Of a DNA stretch of 64,000 nt, positions 47,254 through 57,787 are shown piece after piece. Position 1 is the stretch's first letter; every line of letters begins with the position of its first letter. The stretch is taken from positions 1,240,001-1,304,000 of the forward strand of contig NZ_CP113097.1 of the NCBI RefSeq assembly GCF_026625125.1. The letters run 5' to 3'. A model generated the notes under the pieces. That model did no database searches and was not told where the DNA came from. It saw only the letters and a program-made list of their open reading frames with translations. The position numbers and the translations under genes were made by a program. The stretch is from Pseudomonas putida. Lineage in GTDB: Bacteria; Pseudomonadota; Gammaproteobacteria; Pseudomonadales; Pseudomonadaceae.

Positions 47254-48506
47254 CGACGCAGCTCCATGTGTGGACGTTGCATAGGCAGCAAGCCTTGCGG
47301 ACGCCAGATCATCATCAACACCATCAGCGCACCGAACATCAGCATCCGGTATTCGCTGAACTCACGCATCAGCTCAGGCAGCAGGATCATCACGATGGCC
47401 GCGAGGATCACGCCCAGTTGTGAGCCCATGCCGCCAAGCACGACGATGGCGAGGATGATCGCCGACTCGATGAACGTGAACGACTCAGGTGTCACCAACC
47501 CTTGGCGGGCGGCGAAGAAGCTGCCGGCGAAACCGGCGAAGCAGGCGCCCAGGGTGAATGCCGAGAGCTTGATCACGGTCGGGTTCAGGCCCAACGCACG
47601 ACAGGCGATCTCGTCTTCACGCAGCGCTTCCCAGGCTCGCCCGATCGGCATGCGCAGCAGGCGATTGATGACGAACAGCGCCAACAGGGCCAGCAGCAGT
47701 GCCACCAGGTAGAGGAAGATGACCTTGTTGATCGAGTTGTACGGCAGCCCGAAGTACTCGTGGAAGGTCTGCATCCCCTCGGCGGCCCGGCGCTCGAAGG
47801 TCAGGCCGAAGAGTTCCGGTTTGGGGATGTTGCTGATGCCGTTGGGGCCGCCGGTCCAGTCGGTCAGGTTGCGCAGGAACAGGCGGATGATCTCGCCAAA
47901 GCCCAGGGTCACGATCGCCAGGTAGTCACCGCGCAGGCGCAGCACCGGGAAACCGAGCAGGAAGCCGAAGGTGGCGGCCATCAGGCCGGCGATCGGCAGG
48001 CATACCCAGAAGCTCCAGCCCAGATAGTGCGACAGCATCGCGTAGCTGTAGGCGCCGACAGCGTAGAAGCCGACGTAACCCAGGTCCAGCAGGCCCGCCA
48101 GGCCGACCACGATGTTCAGGCCCAGGCCCAGCAACACGTAGATCAGGATCAGCGTGGCGATGTCGACGGCTCCGCGCGAGCCGAAGAACGGCCACACCAG
48201 CGCCACCACGATCAGGCCGATGATGATCCAGCGCTGCGTCTTGGGCAACGTCAGGAAATTGCTTACCGCCGGCGAGATCAGCTTGCGATCCGAGCGGCGG
48301 CCCATCACCGAGCTCCACTGCCTGTCGAACAGCACACGCAGGAACATCAGCACCGAGCAGGCGGCGATGATACCGATGGTGAACGAGCCCTGGGTATGCA
48401 CCACCAGGCTGATGCCATCGATGCTCAGTTTCAGGCCCAGCACCGGGAAGGCCACGGCCCACACCAGCAAGGCGCTGAAGAACGCCTGTTTGAGATTTCT
48501 GTTCAT
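47250..48506 (-). CDS. livM: branched-chain amino acid ABC transporter permease LivM
   Basis: 418-residue polytopic permease of the BPD_transp_2 family. An N-terminal extension of about 100 residues, including two helices, precedes the usual core ([20 protein letters not shown]); LivM/BraE proteins of Pseudomonas have this. ATGA overlaps on both sides with livH and livG show tight operon coupling. Confidence 0.96.
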   Translation of the reverse strand: MNRNLKQAFFSALLVWAVAFPVLGLKLSIDGISLVVHTQGSFTIGIIAACSVLMFLRVLFDRQWSSVMGRRSDRKLISPAVSNFLTLPKTQRWIIIGLIVVALVWPFFGSRGAVDIATLILIYVLLGLGLNIVVGLAGLLDLGYVGFYAVGAYSYAMLSHYLGWSFWVCLPIAGLMAATFGFLLGFPVLRLRGDYLAIVTLGFGEIIRLFLRNLTDWTGGPNGISNIPKPELFGLTFERRAAEGMQTFHEYFGLPYNSINKVIFLYLVALLLALLALFVINRLLRMPIGRAWEALREDEIACRALGLNPTVIKLSAFTLGACFAGFAGSFFAARQGLVTPESFTFIESAIILAIVVLGGMGSQLGVILAAIVMILLPELMREFSEYRMLMFGALMVLMMIWRPQGLLPMQRPHMELRR

Positions 48507-49426
48507 ACTTTTTCAACCTCCGGGCGGCCGAGGATGCCGGTCGGCCGGAACAGCAGGACAAGAACCAACAAGCCGAATGCCACCACGTCCTTGTACTGGT
48601 CGCCAAAGATGTCGGCGCCAAAGGCTTCGGCCACGCCCAGCACCAGGCCACCGAGCATCGCGCCCGGAATGCTGCCGATGCCGCCCAATACCGCCGCGGT
48701 GAAGGCCTTCAGGCCCACCAGGAAACCGGCGTTGGGGTTGATCACGCCGTACTGCATGCTCAGCAGCACAGCCGCCACCGCCGCCAGCGCGGCACCGATG
48801 ACGAAGGTCAGGGCGATGATGTTGTTGGTGTTGATGCCCAGCAGGTTGGCCATCTTGATGTCCTCGGCGCAGGCGCGGCAGGCGCGTCCCAGGCGAGAGC
48901 GGGAGATGAACAGGGTCAGCAGGGTCATGGCCACCAGGGTGACCACGAATACCAGGATCTGCATGTAGCTGATCAGGACTTCTTCAGCACCGCCCGGCCC
49001 GAAGGAGAAGCTCCCGGGGATCAGGTTGGGGATGGATTTGTCCTTGGAATCCTGCGAAAGCAGCACAGTGTTCTGCAGGAAAATCGACATGCCGATGGCG
49101 GAAATCAGCGGGATCAGACGGTTGCTGTTGCGCAGGGGGCGGTAGGCAACCCGTTCGATGCTGTAGCCATAGGCGCTGGTGACGAAGATCGTCGCGACGA
49201 AGGCAACGGTCATCAGGATCGGTAGCGAATGGATACCCATCATGGCCAGCCCTGCGAGGGCGATGAAGGCCACGTAGGACCCGATCATGTACACCTCGCC
49301 ATGGGCGAAGTTGATCATGCCAATGATGCCGTACACCATCGTGTAACCGATGGCGATCAAGGCATAGGTGCTGCCGATGGTCAATCCATTAACCAGTTGT
49401 TGGAAGAAATGGTAGATCTCAGGCAT
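48503..49426 (-). CDS. livH: branched-chain amino acid ABC transporter permease LivH
   Basis: 307 residues, the partner permease, with [19 protein letters not shown] near the N-terminus. [14 protein letters not shown] at 49426, with AGGAG upstream, is the true start; the upstream extension in frame is not coding. It follows livK across a terminator, as usual when the binding protein is made in excess. Confidence 0.96.
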   Translation of the reverse strand: MPEIYHFFQQLVNGLTIGSTYALIAIGYTMVYGIIGMINFAHGEVYMIGSYVAFIALAGLAMMGIHSLPILMTVAFVATIFVTSAYGYSIERVAYRPLRNSNRLIPLISAIGMSIFLQNTVLLSQDSKDKSIPNLIPGSFSFGPGGAEEVLISYMQILVFVVTLVAMTLLTLFISRSRLGRACRACAEDIKMANLLGINTNNIIALTFVIGAALAAVAAVLLSMQYGVINPNAGFLVGLKAFTAAVLGGIGSIPGAMLGGLVLGVAEAFGADIFGDQYKDVVAFGLLVLVLLFRPTGILGRPEVEKV

Positions 49427-49554
49427 TACAGCGCTCCTAAAAACCTGATTTGCATTTCGCTGGCAGGGGTAGGCCAGGAAACCGCGAGTGACGGTTTTAA
49501 GATTTTCAGGTGAACCGGCCCCCGGATCGCGGGAGTCAGGTCCATGAACCTCGT

Positions 49555-49590
49555 AAAACAAAGCCCACTGCTCGCACAGTGGGCTTTTAC
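49555..49590 (-). terminator. terminator/attenuator between livK and livH
   Basis: Stem AAAGCCCACTG-CTCGCA-CAGTGGGCTTT, followed on the minus strand by a T-rich stretch. Partial read-through would give less permease than binding protein. Confidence 0.85.
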
Positions 49591-49612
49591 GGTCAGCTAT
49601 TTAGTCACGCAG

Positions 49613-50728
49613 TTATTGAGGGGAGACTTCGGTCTTCGGCTTGCCGAAGTGCCATTCGTAGACCACGAACTTGAAGTCTTTCAGGTCGCCTTTTTCGTCG
49701 AACGACAGCGTGCCGGTCGGGGTCTTGAAGGAGCCGGCGTGGATGGCGTCTGCCACCTTGTCGGTGTCTTCGGACTTGGCGGCCTCGATGCCTTTGGCGA
49801 TCAGCTCCACGGCGGAGTAGGCCGGGAACACGAATGGACCGCTCGGGTCCTTCTTGTCAGCCTTGATGGCGTCGACGATGGCCTTGTTCTCAGGGTCGGC
49901 GTCGAACGACTTCGGCAGGGTGACCAGCAGGCCTTCGGAGGCGTTCTGGGCGATCTGCGAGATCGAGTCGTTACCCACGCCCTCTGGGCCCATGAACTTG
50001 GCGTCCAGGCCTTTTTCCTTCGCCTGGCGCAGGATCAGGCCCAGCTCTGGGTGGTAGCCGCCGTAGTAGACGAAGTCGACGTTGTTCTGCTTGAGCTTCT
50101 GGATGATCGAGGAGAAGTCCTTGTCACCGGCGTTCAGGCCTTCGAAGACGGCAACCTTGGTGCCTTTGCTTTCCAGAGTCTGCTTGACGGCAGTGGCAAT
50201 GCCTTCACCGTACTGCTGCTTGTCGTGCAGCACTGCAACGACCTTAGGCTTCACGTAGTCGGCGATGTAGTTGCCGGCGGCCGGGCCTTGGGCGCTGTCC
50301 AGGCCGATGGTGCGGAAGATCAGCTTGTAGCCACGGGCGGTGATTTCCGGCGAGGTGGCGGCCGGGGTGATCATGATCACGCCTTCGTCTTCGTAGATGT
50401 CGGACGCTGGCTGGGTGGAGCTGGAGCACAGGTGGCCGATGACGAACTTGACGCCGTCGTTGACCACTTTGTTGGCGACGGCCACGGCCTGTTTAGGATC
50501 GCAAGCGTCGTCGTATTCCTTGGCTTCAAGCATTTTGCCATCGACGCCACCTTTGGCGTTGATGTCCTTGATGGCCTGTTTCGCGCCGATGAACTGCATG
50601 TCGCCGTATTGGGTCACAGGACCCGTCTTGGGACCGGCGATGCCGATCTTGATGGTATCGGCGGCAAACGAATGGCTGGCTACCCCGGCCAGTACCATTG
50701 CGGCGAACAGCTTGGAAATCTTGATCAT
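49613..50728 (-). CDS. livK: branched-chain amino acid-binding protein LivK
   Basis: 371-residue periplasmic protein, type I binding fold. Signal peptide about 1-23 (ending HSFA, mature ADTIKIGIAGPKTG). CDPKQAVAVANKVV and IGHLCSSSTQPASDIYEDEG are as in LivJ/LivK/BraC. First gene of livKHMGF. The 359-base region upstream, shared with a divergent DUF2288 gene, carries a perfect palindrome. Confidence 0.97.
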   Translation of the reverse strand: MIKISKLFAAMVLAGVASHSFAADTIKIGIAGPKTGPVTQYGDMQFIGAKQAIKDINAKGGVDGKMLEAKEYDDACDPKQAVAVANKVVNDGVKFVIGHLCSSSTQPASDIYEDEGVIMITPAATSPEITARGYKLIFRTIGLDSAQGPAAGNYIADYVKPKVVAVLHDKQQYGEGIATAVKQTLESKGTKVAVFEGLNAGDKDFSSIIQKLKQNNVDFVYYGGYHPELGLILRQAKEKGLDAKFMGPEGVGNDSISQIAQNASEGLLVTLPKSFDADPENKAIVDAIKADKKDPSGPFVFPAYSAVELIAKGIEAAKSEDTDKVADAIHAGSFKTPTGTLSFDEKGDLKDFKFVVYEWHFGKPKTEVSPQ

Positions 50729-51087
50729 AGTGCTCCACTCATTCTGTTGTAATTCTTATAGTCCTGGCGGCCAGGGCTACAGACCGGGCGGGATTTGCGG
50801 TATGGCCACGCCATACTGCATGCCCACCTTCCCCCGGAACATGTCCCGGAACTGTACCGGTACAGTGTAGAGCGCTGCCCGAGCGCTTGAAAAGCGGGCG
50901 AAAAGCGCCTGTTTCGCGGGTTGTCGCATGGTCGACACAAAGATACAGAAAGGCGCCATTAGATTGCCTGCATCTTTGGCCCAACCCCACAAGTTCTGGG
51001 CCAATCGACCAAATTACATATTTGAAACCGGGTTTTTCTGCAAAAATGCCGACCTTTTTTATTGGCTGATATTTGCGGTAAACACCC
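50729..51087. other. divergent promoter region of livK and the DUF2288 gene
   Basis: 359 bases with no gene seen. Notable are the perfect palindrome at 50851-50866 and a nearby imperfect one around CCCGGAACATGTCCCGG (50834-50850). No confident sigma70 boxes. Confidence 0.6.
50851..50866. promoter_or_regulatory. perfect 16-base palindrome ACTGTACCGGTACAGT
   Basis: A 16-base sequence identical to its own complement, 123 bases upstream of livK. CTGTA/TACAG halves recall operators of GntR/MocR-type regulators, but I cannot name the protein. It may be an operator for livK or the divergent gene. Confidence 0.5.
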
Positions 51088-51402
51088 ATGACTGATCAAA
51101 CAAGCACCCTCTATGCCAAATTGCTCGGCGAGACGGCAACTATCGAGTGGAAAGCTTTGGAGCGTTTCTGGGCAAAGGGTGACCTGATTTGGGTCGACCC
51201 TGGGCTGGACCTGATAGCGGTTGCCGAAGTGATGGCTGAGAATCGCAGCGAGATGTTCGCCAAATGGCGGGATGATGGCACTGTGGGCCCTGTCTCGGCC
51301 GACCAGGCGCTCGACCTGCAAACCCGCGATCCAGAGATATGGGCAGTGGTGGTTTCGCCGTTCATCCTGATTCAAGTGAAGAGCGCGAAGTCTGCTGGTT
51401 GA
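51088..51402 (+). CDS. DUF2288 family protein
   Basis: 104 residues. EWKALERFWAKGDLIWVDPGLDLIAVAEVMA and PEIWAVVVSPFILIQ match the small DUF2288 family found in Pseudomonas and cyanobacteria; function unknown. No signal or membrane segment. ATG 51088 directly follows AT-rich leader sequence (GGTAAACACCC); SD is weak. Confidence 0.85.
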   Translation: MTDQTSTLYAKLLGETATIEWKALERFWAKGDLIWVDPGLDLIAVAEVMAENRSEMFAKWRDDGTVGPVSADQALDLQTRDPEIWAVVVSPFILIQVKSAKSAG

Positions 51403-51561
51403 TTTTGGTGCGTAAAAATGCGCAGGTGCCCCATTATGGTGCTCGGCAGCGTTCAGCTGGGGTAGAGGTAGGTAACAATTCGGCGTGGCGGTAACAGTTT
51501 ACGGGATGCGTAATGGGGCCTGATAAGGCCCGGATAACCATTGGATTTGCCAGGAGTCGTT

Positions 51562-52449
51562 ATGAGCACTGAACTGCCTTCGCTTGGATTCGCCGGGATC
51601 GGTCTGATGGGGCTGCCCATGTGTCGGCGCCTGTTGGCCGCAGGTTACCCGCTGACCGTCTGGAACCGCAGCCCGGAGAAGTGTGCCGAGCTGGTCGCAG
51701 CTGGCGCCCGGCAGGCTGCAGATCCTGCGGCGTTGTGCCGGGGCAGTGACATGGTGCTGCTGTGCCTGGCGGATACGGCGGTGGTACGCGAGGTGGTTTT
51801 CGGCGAGCGAGGTATCGCCCAGGGTGGGCGCAGTGGGCAACTGCTGATCGACTTGTCCAGCCTTGAGCCGACCGCCACCCGCGAGATGGCTGCCGAGCTG
51901 GCCGCCTTGTGCGGCATGGCTTGGCTGGATGCACCCGTGTCCGGTGGCACGCCGGGCGCCGAGGCCGGCACCTTGGCGATCATGGTCGGCGGCGAGGCTG
52001 CCGACCTGGAGCGAGCGCGCCCGGTATTGCTTACCCTTGGACAGCGGGTCACGCACATGGGCGGGGTGGGGGCGGGGCAGGTGACCAAAGCCTGCAATCA
52101 GATGATCGTGGCCTGCAACGCCTTGGTGATTGCCGAAGTGGTGGCGTTGGCCGAGCAGTCAGGCGTGGACGCGACGCTCATCGCCCAAGCCCTGGCCGGT
52201 GGTTTTGCCGACTCCAAGCCGCTACAGATCCTGGCCCCGCAGATGGCCGAGCGCCGCTTCGAACCGGTCAAATGGCACGTGCGCACGTTGCTCAAAGACC
52301 TCGATGGGGCGGTCAAGCTGTCCCGGGAGCAGGGCGCGGCCACCCCGCTCAGTGCCCTCGCCGCGCAATTGATGCGCTTGCACGGTAGCCAGGGGTATCT
52401 GCAAAAAGATCCGGCGACCCTGGTAGAGCTGTATCGCAACACGCGCTGA
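51562..52449 (+). CDS. NAD(P)-dependent 3-hydroxyisobutyrate dehydrogenase-family oxidoreductase
   Basis: 295 residues. Rossmann motif GFAGIGLMGLPM (about 9-20), substrate loop DAPVSGGTPGAEAGTL (about 124-139), and catalytic Lys in GQVTKACNQM (about 173-182), typical of the beta-hydroxyacid dehydrogenases (HIBADH, tartronate semialdehyde reductase, GarR). AGGAG precedes ATG 51562. The 3' 101 bases overlap the end of the antisense GGDEF-EAL gene. The substrate is not evident from context. Confidence 0.9.
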   Translation: MSTELPSLGFAGIGLMGLPMCRRLLAAGYPLTVWNRSPEKCAELVAAGARQAADPAALCRGSDMVLLCLADTAVVREVVFGERGIAQGGRSGQLLIDLSSLEPTATREMAAELAALCGMAWLDAPVSGGTPGAEAGTLAIMVGGEAADLERARPVLLTLGQRVTHMGGVGAGQVTKACNQMIVACNALVIAEVVALAEQSGVDATLIAQALAGGFADSKPLQILAPQMAERRFEPVKWHVRTLLKDLDGAVKLSREQGAATPLSALAAQLMRLHGSQGYLQKDPATLVELYRNTR

Positions 52450-54649
52450 CGGCGGCTTCCTGGCGGTCGAGCCGCTCCAGGATCGGCCGCAGTTCGGCCA
52501 GCGGTACCGGCCGGCTGAGCAGGTAGCCCTGCAGGTAGTCGCAGCCGTTGGCGGCCAGAAACTCGTGCTGCTCGACGGTTTCTACACCCTCGCTGACCAC
52601 CTGAAGATGCAGGGTATGGGCCATGGCGATGATCGCCTGTACGATTTCACGGTCTTTCAGGCTGGCCGGCACGTCCTGAAGAAAGCTGCGGTCGATCTTG
52701 AGGACGTCCAGAGGCAGGCGCTTGAGGTAAGCCAGTGACGAGTACCCCGTGCCGAAGTCATCGATCGAAAGGCTGACACCCTGGCCACGGATTCGCTTGA
52801 GCAGGCTGAGCGTGCGCTGGATGTCGCCCATCAGGGCATTCTCGGTGACCTCGAGTTCCAGGTGTCGAGGGGCCAGCCCCGCCTGGAACAGGGCCATTTC
52901 CACTTCTTTGGGCAAGCCGTCATGGCCCAGGGTCACCGCTGAGCAGTTGACCGTGAGCTTGAGGTCGGTGAAGCCATGGCGGTGCAACTGCGCCAGGTCA
53001 TCGCAGGCGTGGCGTAGTACCCAGAGGTCCAGGTCGACGATCAGGCCGTTGGCTTCGGCAATGCCGATGAAGCGGTCCGGGCTCAGCAACCCATGCTGCG
53101 GATGCTGCCAGCGCACCAGCGCTTCAAGCTTGGCGACCTGGCCGGTGCCCAGGTGATAGATGGGCTGGTAATGCACGCGCAGCCCACGTTCTTCAAGCAA
53201 GGCGATGCGCAGTTCTTCTTCCAGTTGCAGTTCAAGGGTGGCGCGGTTTTTCAGGCTGCTGTTGAAAAAATGCAGGCTGTTGCGCCCGCTGCCCTTGGAT
53301 TGATACAGGGCAAGGTCGGCATGCTTGAGCAGCTCTTCAGCGGTGAGGCCGTCGTCGGGGTAAATGCTGACGCCGATGCTGGTGGTCATGACCATGCGCC
53401 GCCCGCCCAGGTCGATGGGGTCCTTCATGCGCTGCATGATGCGCTGTGCCAGGTGGCGTGCTTCGTCAGGCCCATTGAGGCTGGTCACCACGCAGAACTC
53501 GTCGCCGCCGAAGCGTGCCACCAGGTCGTGGCTGCGTGTGGCTGCTTTGATATGGCTGGCGATCACCTTGAGCAATTGGTCGCCGGCGTCATGGCCGAGG
53601 CTGTCGTTGATCCGTTTGAAATGATCGATATCGAGAAACATCACCGCCAGGCGATGCTCTTCGGGGTCCTGTTCGGCCAGGCGTTCGGCGAACACCTGAT
53701 TGAAGCCTCGCCGGTTGACCAGGCTGGTCAGTGCATCGTAGTGAGCGGCCTGCTGCAAAGAGGCGCGCGCCTGGTCCAGTTGGCTGAGCAGCATATTCAC
53801 CCTGCGCAGGTCGTGTTCCTTGCTCTGCAGCTTTTTGTCGGCCAAGGCAGCGCTGATGCTGCTTGCGCTGATCAGCAGGGTGATGAAAGCCACCGTCAGG
53901 CCCAGTTGCAGGCTGTTGTCGGCGGATGGCAAGCGCAGGGCGGTGTCGGCAGGAATGACCAGCGTCATGGCGGCCATGGCGGTGAAATGGGTAGCCACGA
54001 TGCCGCCGGCCATGAGCAGGCTCGCGCCATATTTCAGGGCTTGGTGCACCGTACCGCTGCCGTTGCGGAAGTATCGGGCTATCAGCAGTGCGGCCAGGCT
54101 GGTCAGCAGGGCGATGGCGGTGCTGGCCAGCAACAGCTCGGTTTGGTAGTACTGCTTGGCCCCGGTCTGCAACGCCGCCATGCCGACGAAGTGCATCAGC
54201 AGGATGCCCAGGCCGATCAGCAGGGCGCTTTGCAGGTAATGCTGTGGGCCCATGCGCTCGCGATCGAGGCTGGTCATCGCCATCCAGGCCGCACCCAGGG
54301 CAATCAGCAGCGAAAGGCCGGTCAGCGGTGCATCGTAGTGCAGCTCCAGCGGCGCCCTGAACGCCAGCATGCTGATGAAATGCATCGCCCAGATACCCCC
54401 GGCCAGGCAGCAGGCACCCAGCATGCGCCATTGCCTCTGTGCAGCCGGTTGTTCGCTGTGTGACTGGCGCTCGGCCATGTCCAGGGTGGCGAAGCAGGCA
54501 GCGCTGGCCACCGCGAAGGCGATCAGGATCAGTAGTGGTTCATGACGGCAGTCGATGACGATGCTGCCGCTAGCCGGCACATCGGAGAACAGTTGCAGTC
54601 CCAGCCATTCCATTGCGTGCCCCATGGTCGAGTTCGCACGGGTCTCCAT
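52349..54649 (-). CDS. MHYT-GGDEF-EAL c-di-GMP turnover protein
   Basis: 766 residues. Three MHYT-type units in a membrane-spanning N-terminal region (motifs MHFISM, MHFVGM, THFTAM; about 40-260), thought to sense oxygen, CO or NO through copper. GGDEF domain intact at 381-385 (RFGGDEF) with an RxxD inhibitory site (RSHD) just upstream. EAL domain with EAL at 509-511 and DDFGTGYSSL. Both activities look possible; which dominates cannot be said. The last 30-odd residues are a low-similarity tail over the neighbouring gene. Confidence 0.93.
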   Translation of the reverse strand: METRANSTMGHAMEWLGLQLFSDVPASGSIVIDCRHEPLLILIAFAVASAACFATLDMAERQSHSEQPAAQRQWRMLGACCLAGGIWAMHFISMLAFRAPLELHYDAPLTGLSLLIALGAAWMAMTSLDRERMGPQHYLQSALLIGLGILLMHFVGMAALQTGAKQYYQTELLLASTAIALLTSLAALLIARYFRNGSGTVHQALKYGASLLMAGGIVATHFTAMAAMTLVIPADTALRLPSADNSLQLGLTVAFITLLISASSISAALADKKLQSKEHDLRRVNMLLSQLDQARASLQQAAHYDALTSLVNRRGFNQVFAERLAEQDPEEHRLAVMFLDIDHFKRINDSLGHDAGDQLLKVIASHIKAATRSHDLVARFGGDEFCVVTSLNGPDEARHLAQRIMQRMKDPIDLGGRRMVMTTSIGVSIYPDDGLTAEELLKHADLALYQSKGSGRNSLHFFNSSLKNRATLELQLEEELRIALLEERGLRVHYQPIYHLGTGQVAKLEALVRWQHPQHGLLSPDRFIGIAEANGLIVDLDLWVLRHACDDLAQLHRHGFTDLKLTVNCSAVTLGHDGLPKEVEMALFQAGLAPRHLELEVTENALMGDIQRTLSLLKRIRGQGVSLSIDDFGTGYSSLAYLKRLPLDVLKIDRSFLQDVPASLKDREIVQAIIAMAHTLHLQVVSEGVETVEQHEFLAANGCDYLQGYLLSRPVPLAELRPILERLDRQEAAVSACCDTALPGSPDLFADTPGYRASASIARRGH

Positions 54650-54767
54650 TCAATCCCCAGGAGACTATCCACAAAGGAGTATAGGAACCGGTGATTAAAC
54701 CTTCCGGGGTAATGGCTCTTTGATTGCAACGATTTGGTTATGAGGTCGATAACGCAGAGGTATAAAG

Positions 54768-54797
54768 GAGCGGGAGGTGCGCTGGCACCTCCCGCTC
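54768..54797 (-). terminator. hairpin after rapA
   Basis: GAGCGGGAGGTGC and GCACCTCCCGCTC form a 13-pair stem with a four-base loop just downstream of the rapA stop. Only a CTTTAT tail follows, so it is a strong stem with a weak T-tract. Confidence 0.7.
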
Positions 54798-54810
54798 CCT
54801 GCGGTCAGGC

Positions 54811-57657
54811 TTAGCCAGCCACCAGCACGCGGATGGCCTCCAGGCGCAGCGCTGCCTTTTCGAGCATCGCCAAGCCATCTTCACGCTGCTTGCGCAGGGC
54901 GTCGATTTCGCTGTCGCGTACGCTTGGGTTCACGGCTTTCAGAGCGGTCAGACGCGCCAGTTCTTCGTCCGCTTCGGCGGCCAAGCGGCGTTGCGCCTCT
55001 GCCACGCGCTCGACGTGGGTCGGCATGATCTTGGCTTCACCGCCACTGATGCGCTTGGCCAGCACGTCGCGCTGGGCCTGCACGAACTTGTTGGCACTGG
55101 CCCGAGGCACGCTTTCGAGTTGCTCGTTGAGCGTTTCGAAGGCCACGCGCGAGGCCAGGTCGTTGCCGTTGGCATCGAGCAGGCAGCGCAGCGCCGCAGG
55201 CGGCAGGTAGCGGCCCAACTGCAGGCTGCGCGGCGCAACCACCTCGCTGACGAACAGCAGCTCCAGCAGCACGGTGCCAGGCTTGAGCGCCTTGTTCTTG
55301 ATCAGCGCGACGGCGGTGTTGCCCATCGAGCCGGACAGCACCAGGTCCATGCCGCCCTGCACCATCGGGTGTTCCCAGGTGAGGAACTGCATGTCCTCGC
55401 GCGACAGCGCCTGGCCACGGTCGTAGGTGATGGTGACGCCTTCGTCATCGCCCAGCGGGAAGCTGGCGTCGAGCATCTTCTCGCTCGGCTTGAGGATCAG
55501 GGCGTTCTCCGAGTGGTCTTCGCTGTCGATGCCGAAGGCGTCGAACAGGGTTTCCATGTAGATCGGCAGTGCGAACTGGTCGTCCTGCTCAAGGATGTCC
55601 TGGACCAGCGCCTGGCCTTCGCCAGCACCGCCGGAGTTGAGCTCCAGCAGGCGGTCGCGGCCGCTGTGCAGTTCTGCTTCCAGGCGTTCACGCTCGCCTT
55701 TGGCTTCTGCTACCAGGCCATCCCATTGCTTGCTGTCCCCGCCTTCGAGCATCGGCAGTAGGCGTGGGCCGAACGTGTGCTGCAGGGCGTTGCCGGTCGG
55801 GCAGGTGTTGAGGAAGGCGTTGAGTGCTTCGTGGTACCACTGGAACAGGCGCTCTTGCGGGCTTTCCTGCAGGTAAGGGATGTGCAGCTGGATGACGTGC
55901 TTCTGACCGATCCGGTCGAGGCGGCCGATGCGCTGCTCAAGCAGGTCGGGGTGGGCCGGCAGGTCGAACATCACCAGGTGGTGGGCGAACTGGAAGTTGC
56001 GCCCTTCACTGCCGATCTCGGAGCAGATCAGCACCTGGGCGCCGAACTCTTCGTCGGCGAAGTAGGCTGCGGCGCGGTCGCGCTCAAGGATGCTCATGCC
56101 TTCATGGAAAACCGAGGCCGGAATGCCGGAGCGCACGCGCAGGGCGTCTTCCAGGTCCATGGCGGTTTCGGCGTGGGCGCAGATCACCAGGACCTTGGTG
56201 CGCTTGAGCATCTTCAGCGTGTCGATCAGCCAGTCGACGCGAGGGTCGAAACGCCACCAGCGCTCGTCGTCGCCGACTTCACCTTGGGCCTGGAACGCGA
56301 CTTCCGGGTACAGCTCGGCGTGCTCGCCGGCTGGCAGGTCGCGGTATTGTTCTGGCATTGGCAGCGGGTAGGGGTGCAGTTCGCGCTCCGGGAAGCCCTG
56401 GATGGCCGCGCGGGTGTTACGGAACAGGACGCGGCCCGTGCCATGGCGGTCAAGCAGTTCGCGGATCAGGCGGGCGCTCGCCTGGCTGTCGCCATCGCTG
56501 ACGGCGGCCAGCAGGGCGTCGCCCTCGGCACCCAGGAAACCTTGAATGGTGGCGTGGGCCTTGGGCGACAGGCGGCCTTCGTCGAGCAGTTCCTGGACGG
56601 CTTCTGCCACCGGGCGATAGTGCTCGCTTTCGGCGCGGAAGGCTGCCAGGTCATGGAAGCGATTGGGGTCGAGCAGGCGCAGGCGCGCGAAGTGACTGTC
56701 CTGACCAAGTTGTTCCGGGGTGGCGGTGAGCAACAGTACGCCCGGAATGACCTGGGCCAGTTGCTCGACCAGGCTGTATTCGGTGCTGGCCTTGTCTTCG
56801 TGCCACACCAGGTGGTGGGCTTCATCGACTACCATCAGGTCCCAGCCCGCAGCGAACAGCGCATCCTGGGCTTTTTCATCCTCGACCAGCCATTCCAGGG
56901 CGACCAGCGCCAACTGGGCGTCTTCGAACGGGTTGCTGGCGTCGCTTTCAATGAAACGTTCGGCGTCGAACAGTGCCACCTGCAGGTTGAAGCGCCGACG
57001 CATTTCCACCAGCCATTGGTGCTGGAGGTTTTCCGGCACCAGGATCAGCACGCGGTTGGCACGCCCGGTCAGCAACTGGCGATGGATCACCAGGCCCGCT
57101 TCAATGGTTTTGCCCAGGCCCACTTCGTCGGCCAGCAGTACGCGCGGGGCGCTGCGGTCCGCCACTTCACGGGCGATGTGCAACTGGTGGGCGATCGGCT
57201 GCGCGCGGCAGCCACCCAGGCCCCACAGCGACGACTGGACCTGCTTGCTGGTGTGCTGCAGCGTGTTGTAGCGCAGGCTGAACCAGGACAATGGGTCGAT
57301 CTGGCCGGCGAACAGCCGGTCGCTGGCCAGGCGGAACTGGATGAAATTCGACAGCTGGGTTTCCGGCAGGGTGCGCGGCTGGTTCTGGCCGTCGAGGCCG
57401 TGGTAGACCATCAGCCCGTCGATGTCCTCGACTTCGCGTACCGTCAGTTTCCAGCCTTCGAAGTGGGTGATCTGATCACCTGGCGAGAAGCGCACGCGGG
57501 TCAGCGGCGCATTGCGCAGGGAATACTGGCGGGTGTCGCCAGTGGCCGGGTAGAGCACGGTCAGCAAGCGGCCATCCTGGGCCAGGATGGTCCCCAGGCC
57601 GAGCTCCGCTTCGCTGTCACTGATCCAGCGTTGCCCCGGTTGATACTGCTGCGCCAT
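54811..57657 (-). CDS. rapA: RNA polymerase-associated ATPase RapA
   Basis: 948 residues, the Swi2/Snf2-type ATPase that binds core RNA polymerase and aids its recycling. Tudor-like N-terminal domain (about 1-105), Walker A region DEVGLGKT (177-184), DEAH box near residue 280 ([10 protein letters not shown]), helicase C-terminal [13 protein letters not shown] and a RapA-specific C-terminus. Length and start [11 protein letters not shown] match other Pseudomonas RapA. Confidence 0.97.
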   Translation of the reverse strand: MAQQYQPGQRWISDSEAELGLGTILAQDGRLLTVLYPATGDTRQYSLRNAPLTRVRFSPGDQITHFEGWKLTVREVEDIDGLMVYHGLDGQNQPRTLPETQLSNFIQFRLASDRLFAGQIDPLSWFSLRYNTLQHTSKQVQSSLWGLGGCRAQPIAHQLHIAREVADRSAPRVLLADEVGLGKTIEAGLVIHRQLLTGRANRVLILVPENLQHQWLVEMRRRFNLQVALFDAERFIESDASNPFEDAQLALVALEWLVEDEKAQDALFAAGWDLMVVDEAHHLVWHEDKASTEYSLVEQLAQVIPGVLLLTATPEQLGQDSHFARLRLLDPNRFHDLAAFRAESEHYRPVAEAVQELLDEGRLSPKAHATIQGFLGAEGDALLAAVSDGDSQASARLIRELLDRHGTGRVLFRNTRAAIQGFPERELHPYPLPMPEQYRDLPAGEHAELYPEVAFQAQGEVGDDERWWRFDPRVDWLIDTLKMLKRTKVLVICAHAETAMDLEDALRVRSGIPASVFHEGMSILERDRAAAYFADEEFGAQVLICSEIGSEGRNFQFAHHLVMFDLPAHPDLLEQRIGRLDRIGQKHVIQLHIPYLQESPQERLFQWYHEALNAFLNTCPTGNALQHTFGPRLLPMLEGGDSKQWDGLVAEAKGERERLEAELHSGRDRLLELNSGGAGEGQALVQDILEQDDQFALPIYMETLFDAFGIDSEDHSENALILKPSEKMLDASFPLGDDEGVTITYDRGQALSREDMQFLTWEHPMVQGGMDLVLSGSMGNTAVALIKNKALKPGTVLLELLFVSEVVAPRSLQLGRYLPPAALRCLLDANGNDLASRVAFETLNEQLESVPRASANKFVQAQRDVLAKRISGGEAKIMPTHVERVAEAQRRLAAEADEELARLTALKAVNPSVRDSEIDALRKQREDGLAMLEKAALRLEAIRVLVAG

Positions 57658-57787
57658 ACTGCCTGAACTCCCGCGATGAAAAGCCGGCTATGTTAACGGA
57701 TAGGCCCGGCGGACCATAGAGTTGAAGTCCAAGAGTCTAGCTGTTTCATCGCACAATACCGTCTTGCCGATGAGGGCAACCCACGCC

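Noticed and set aside
50851..50866. Palindrome as a LexA (SOS) box
   Set aside because: CTGT and ACAG are six bases apart; LexA boxes need eight.
55777..57666. A 629-codon + strand frame opposite rapA
   Set aside because: Shadow frame; no SD, no domain, and rapA has all its motifs.
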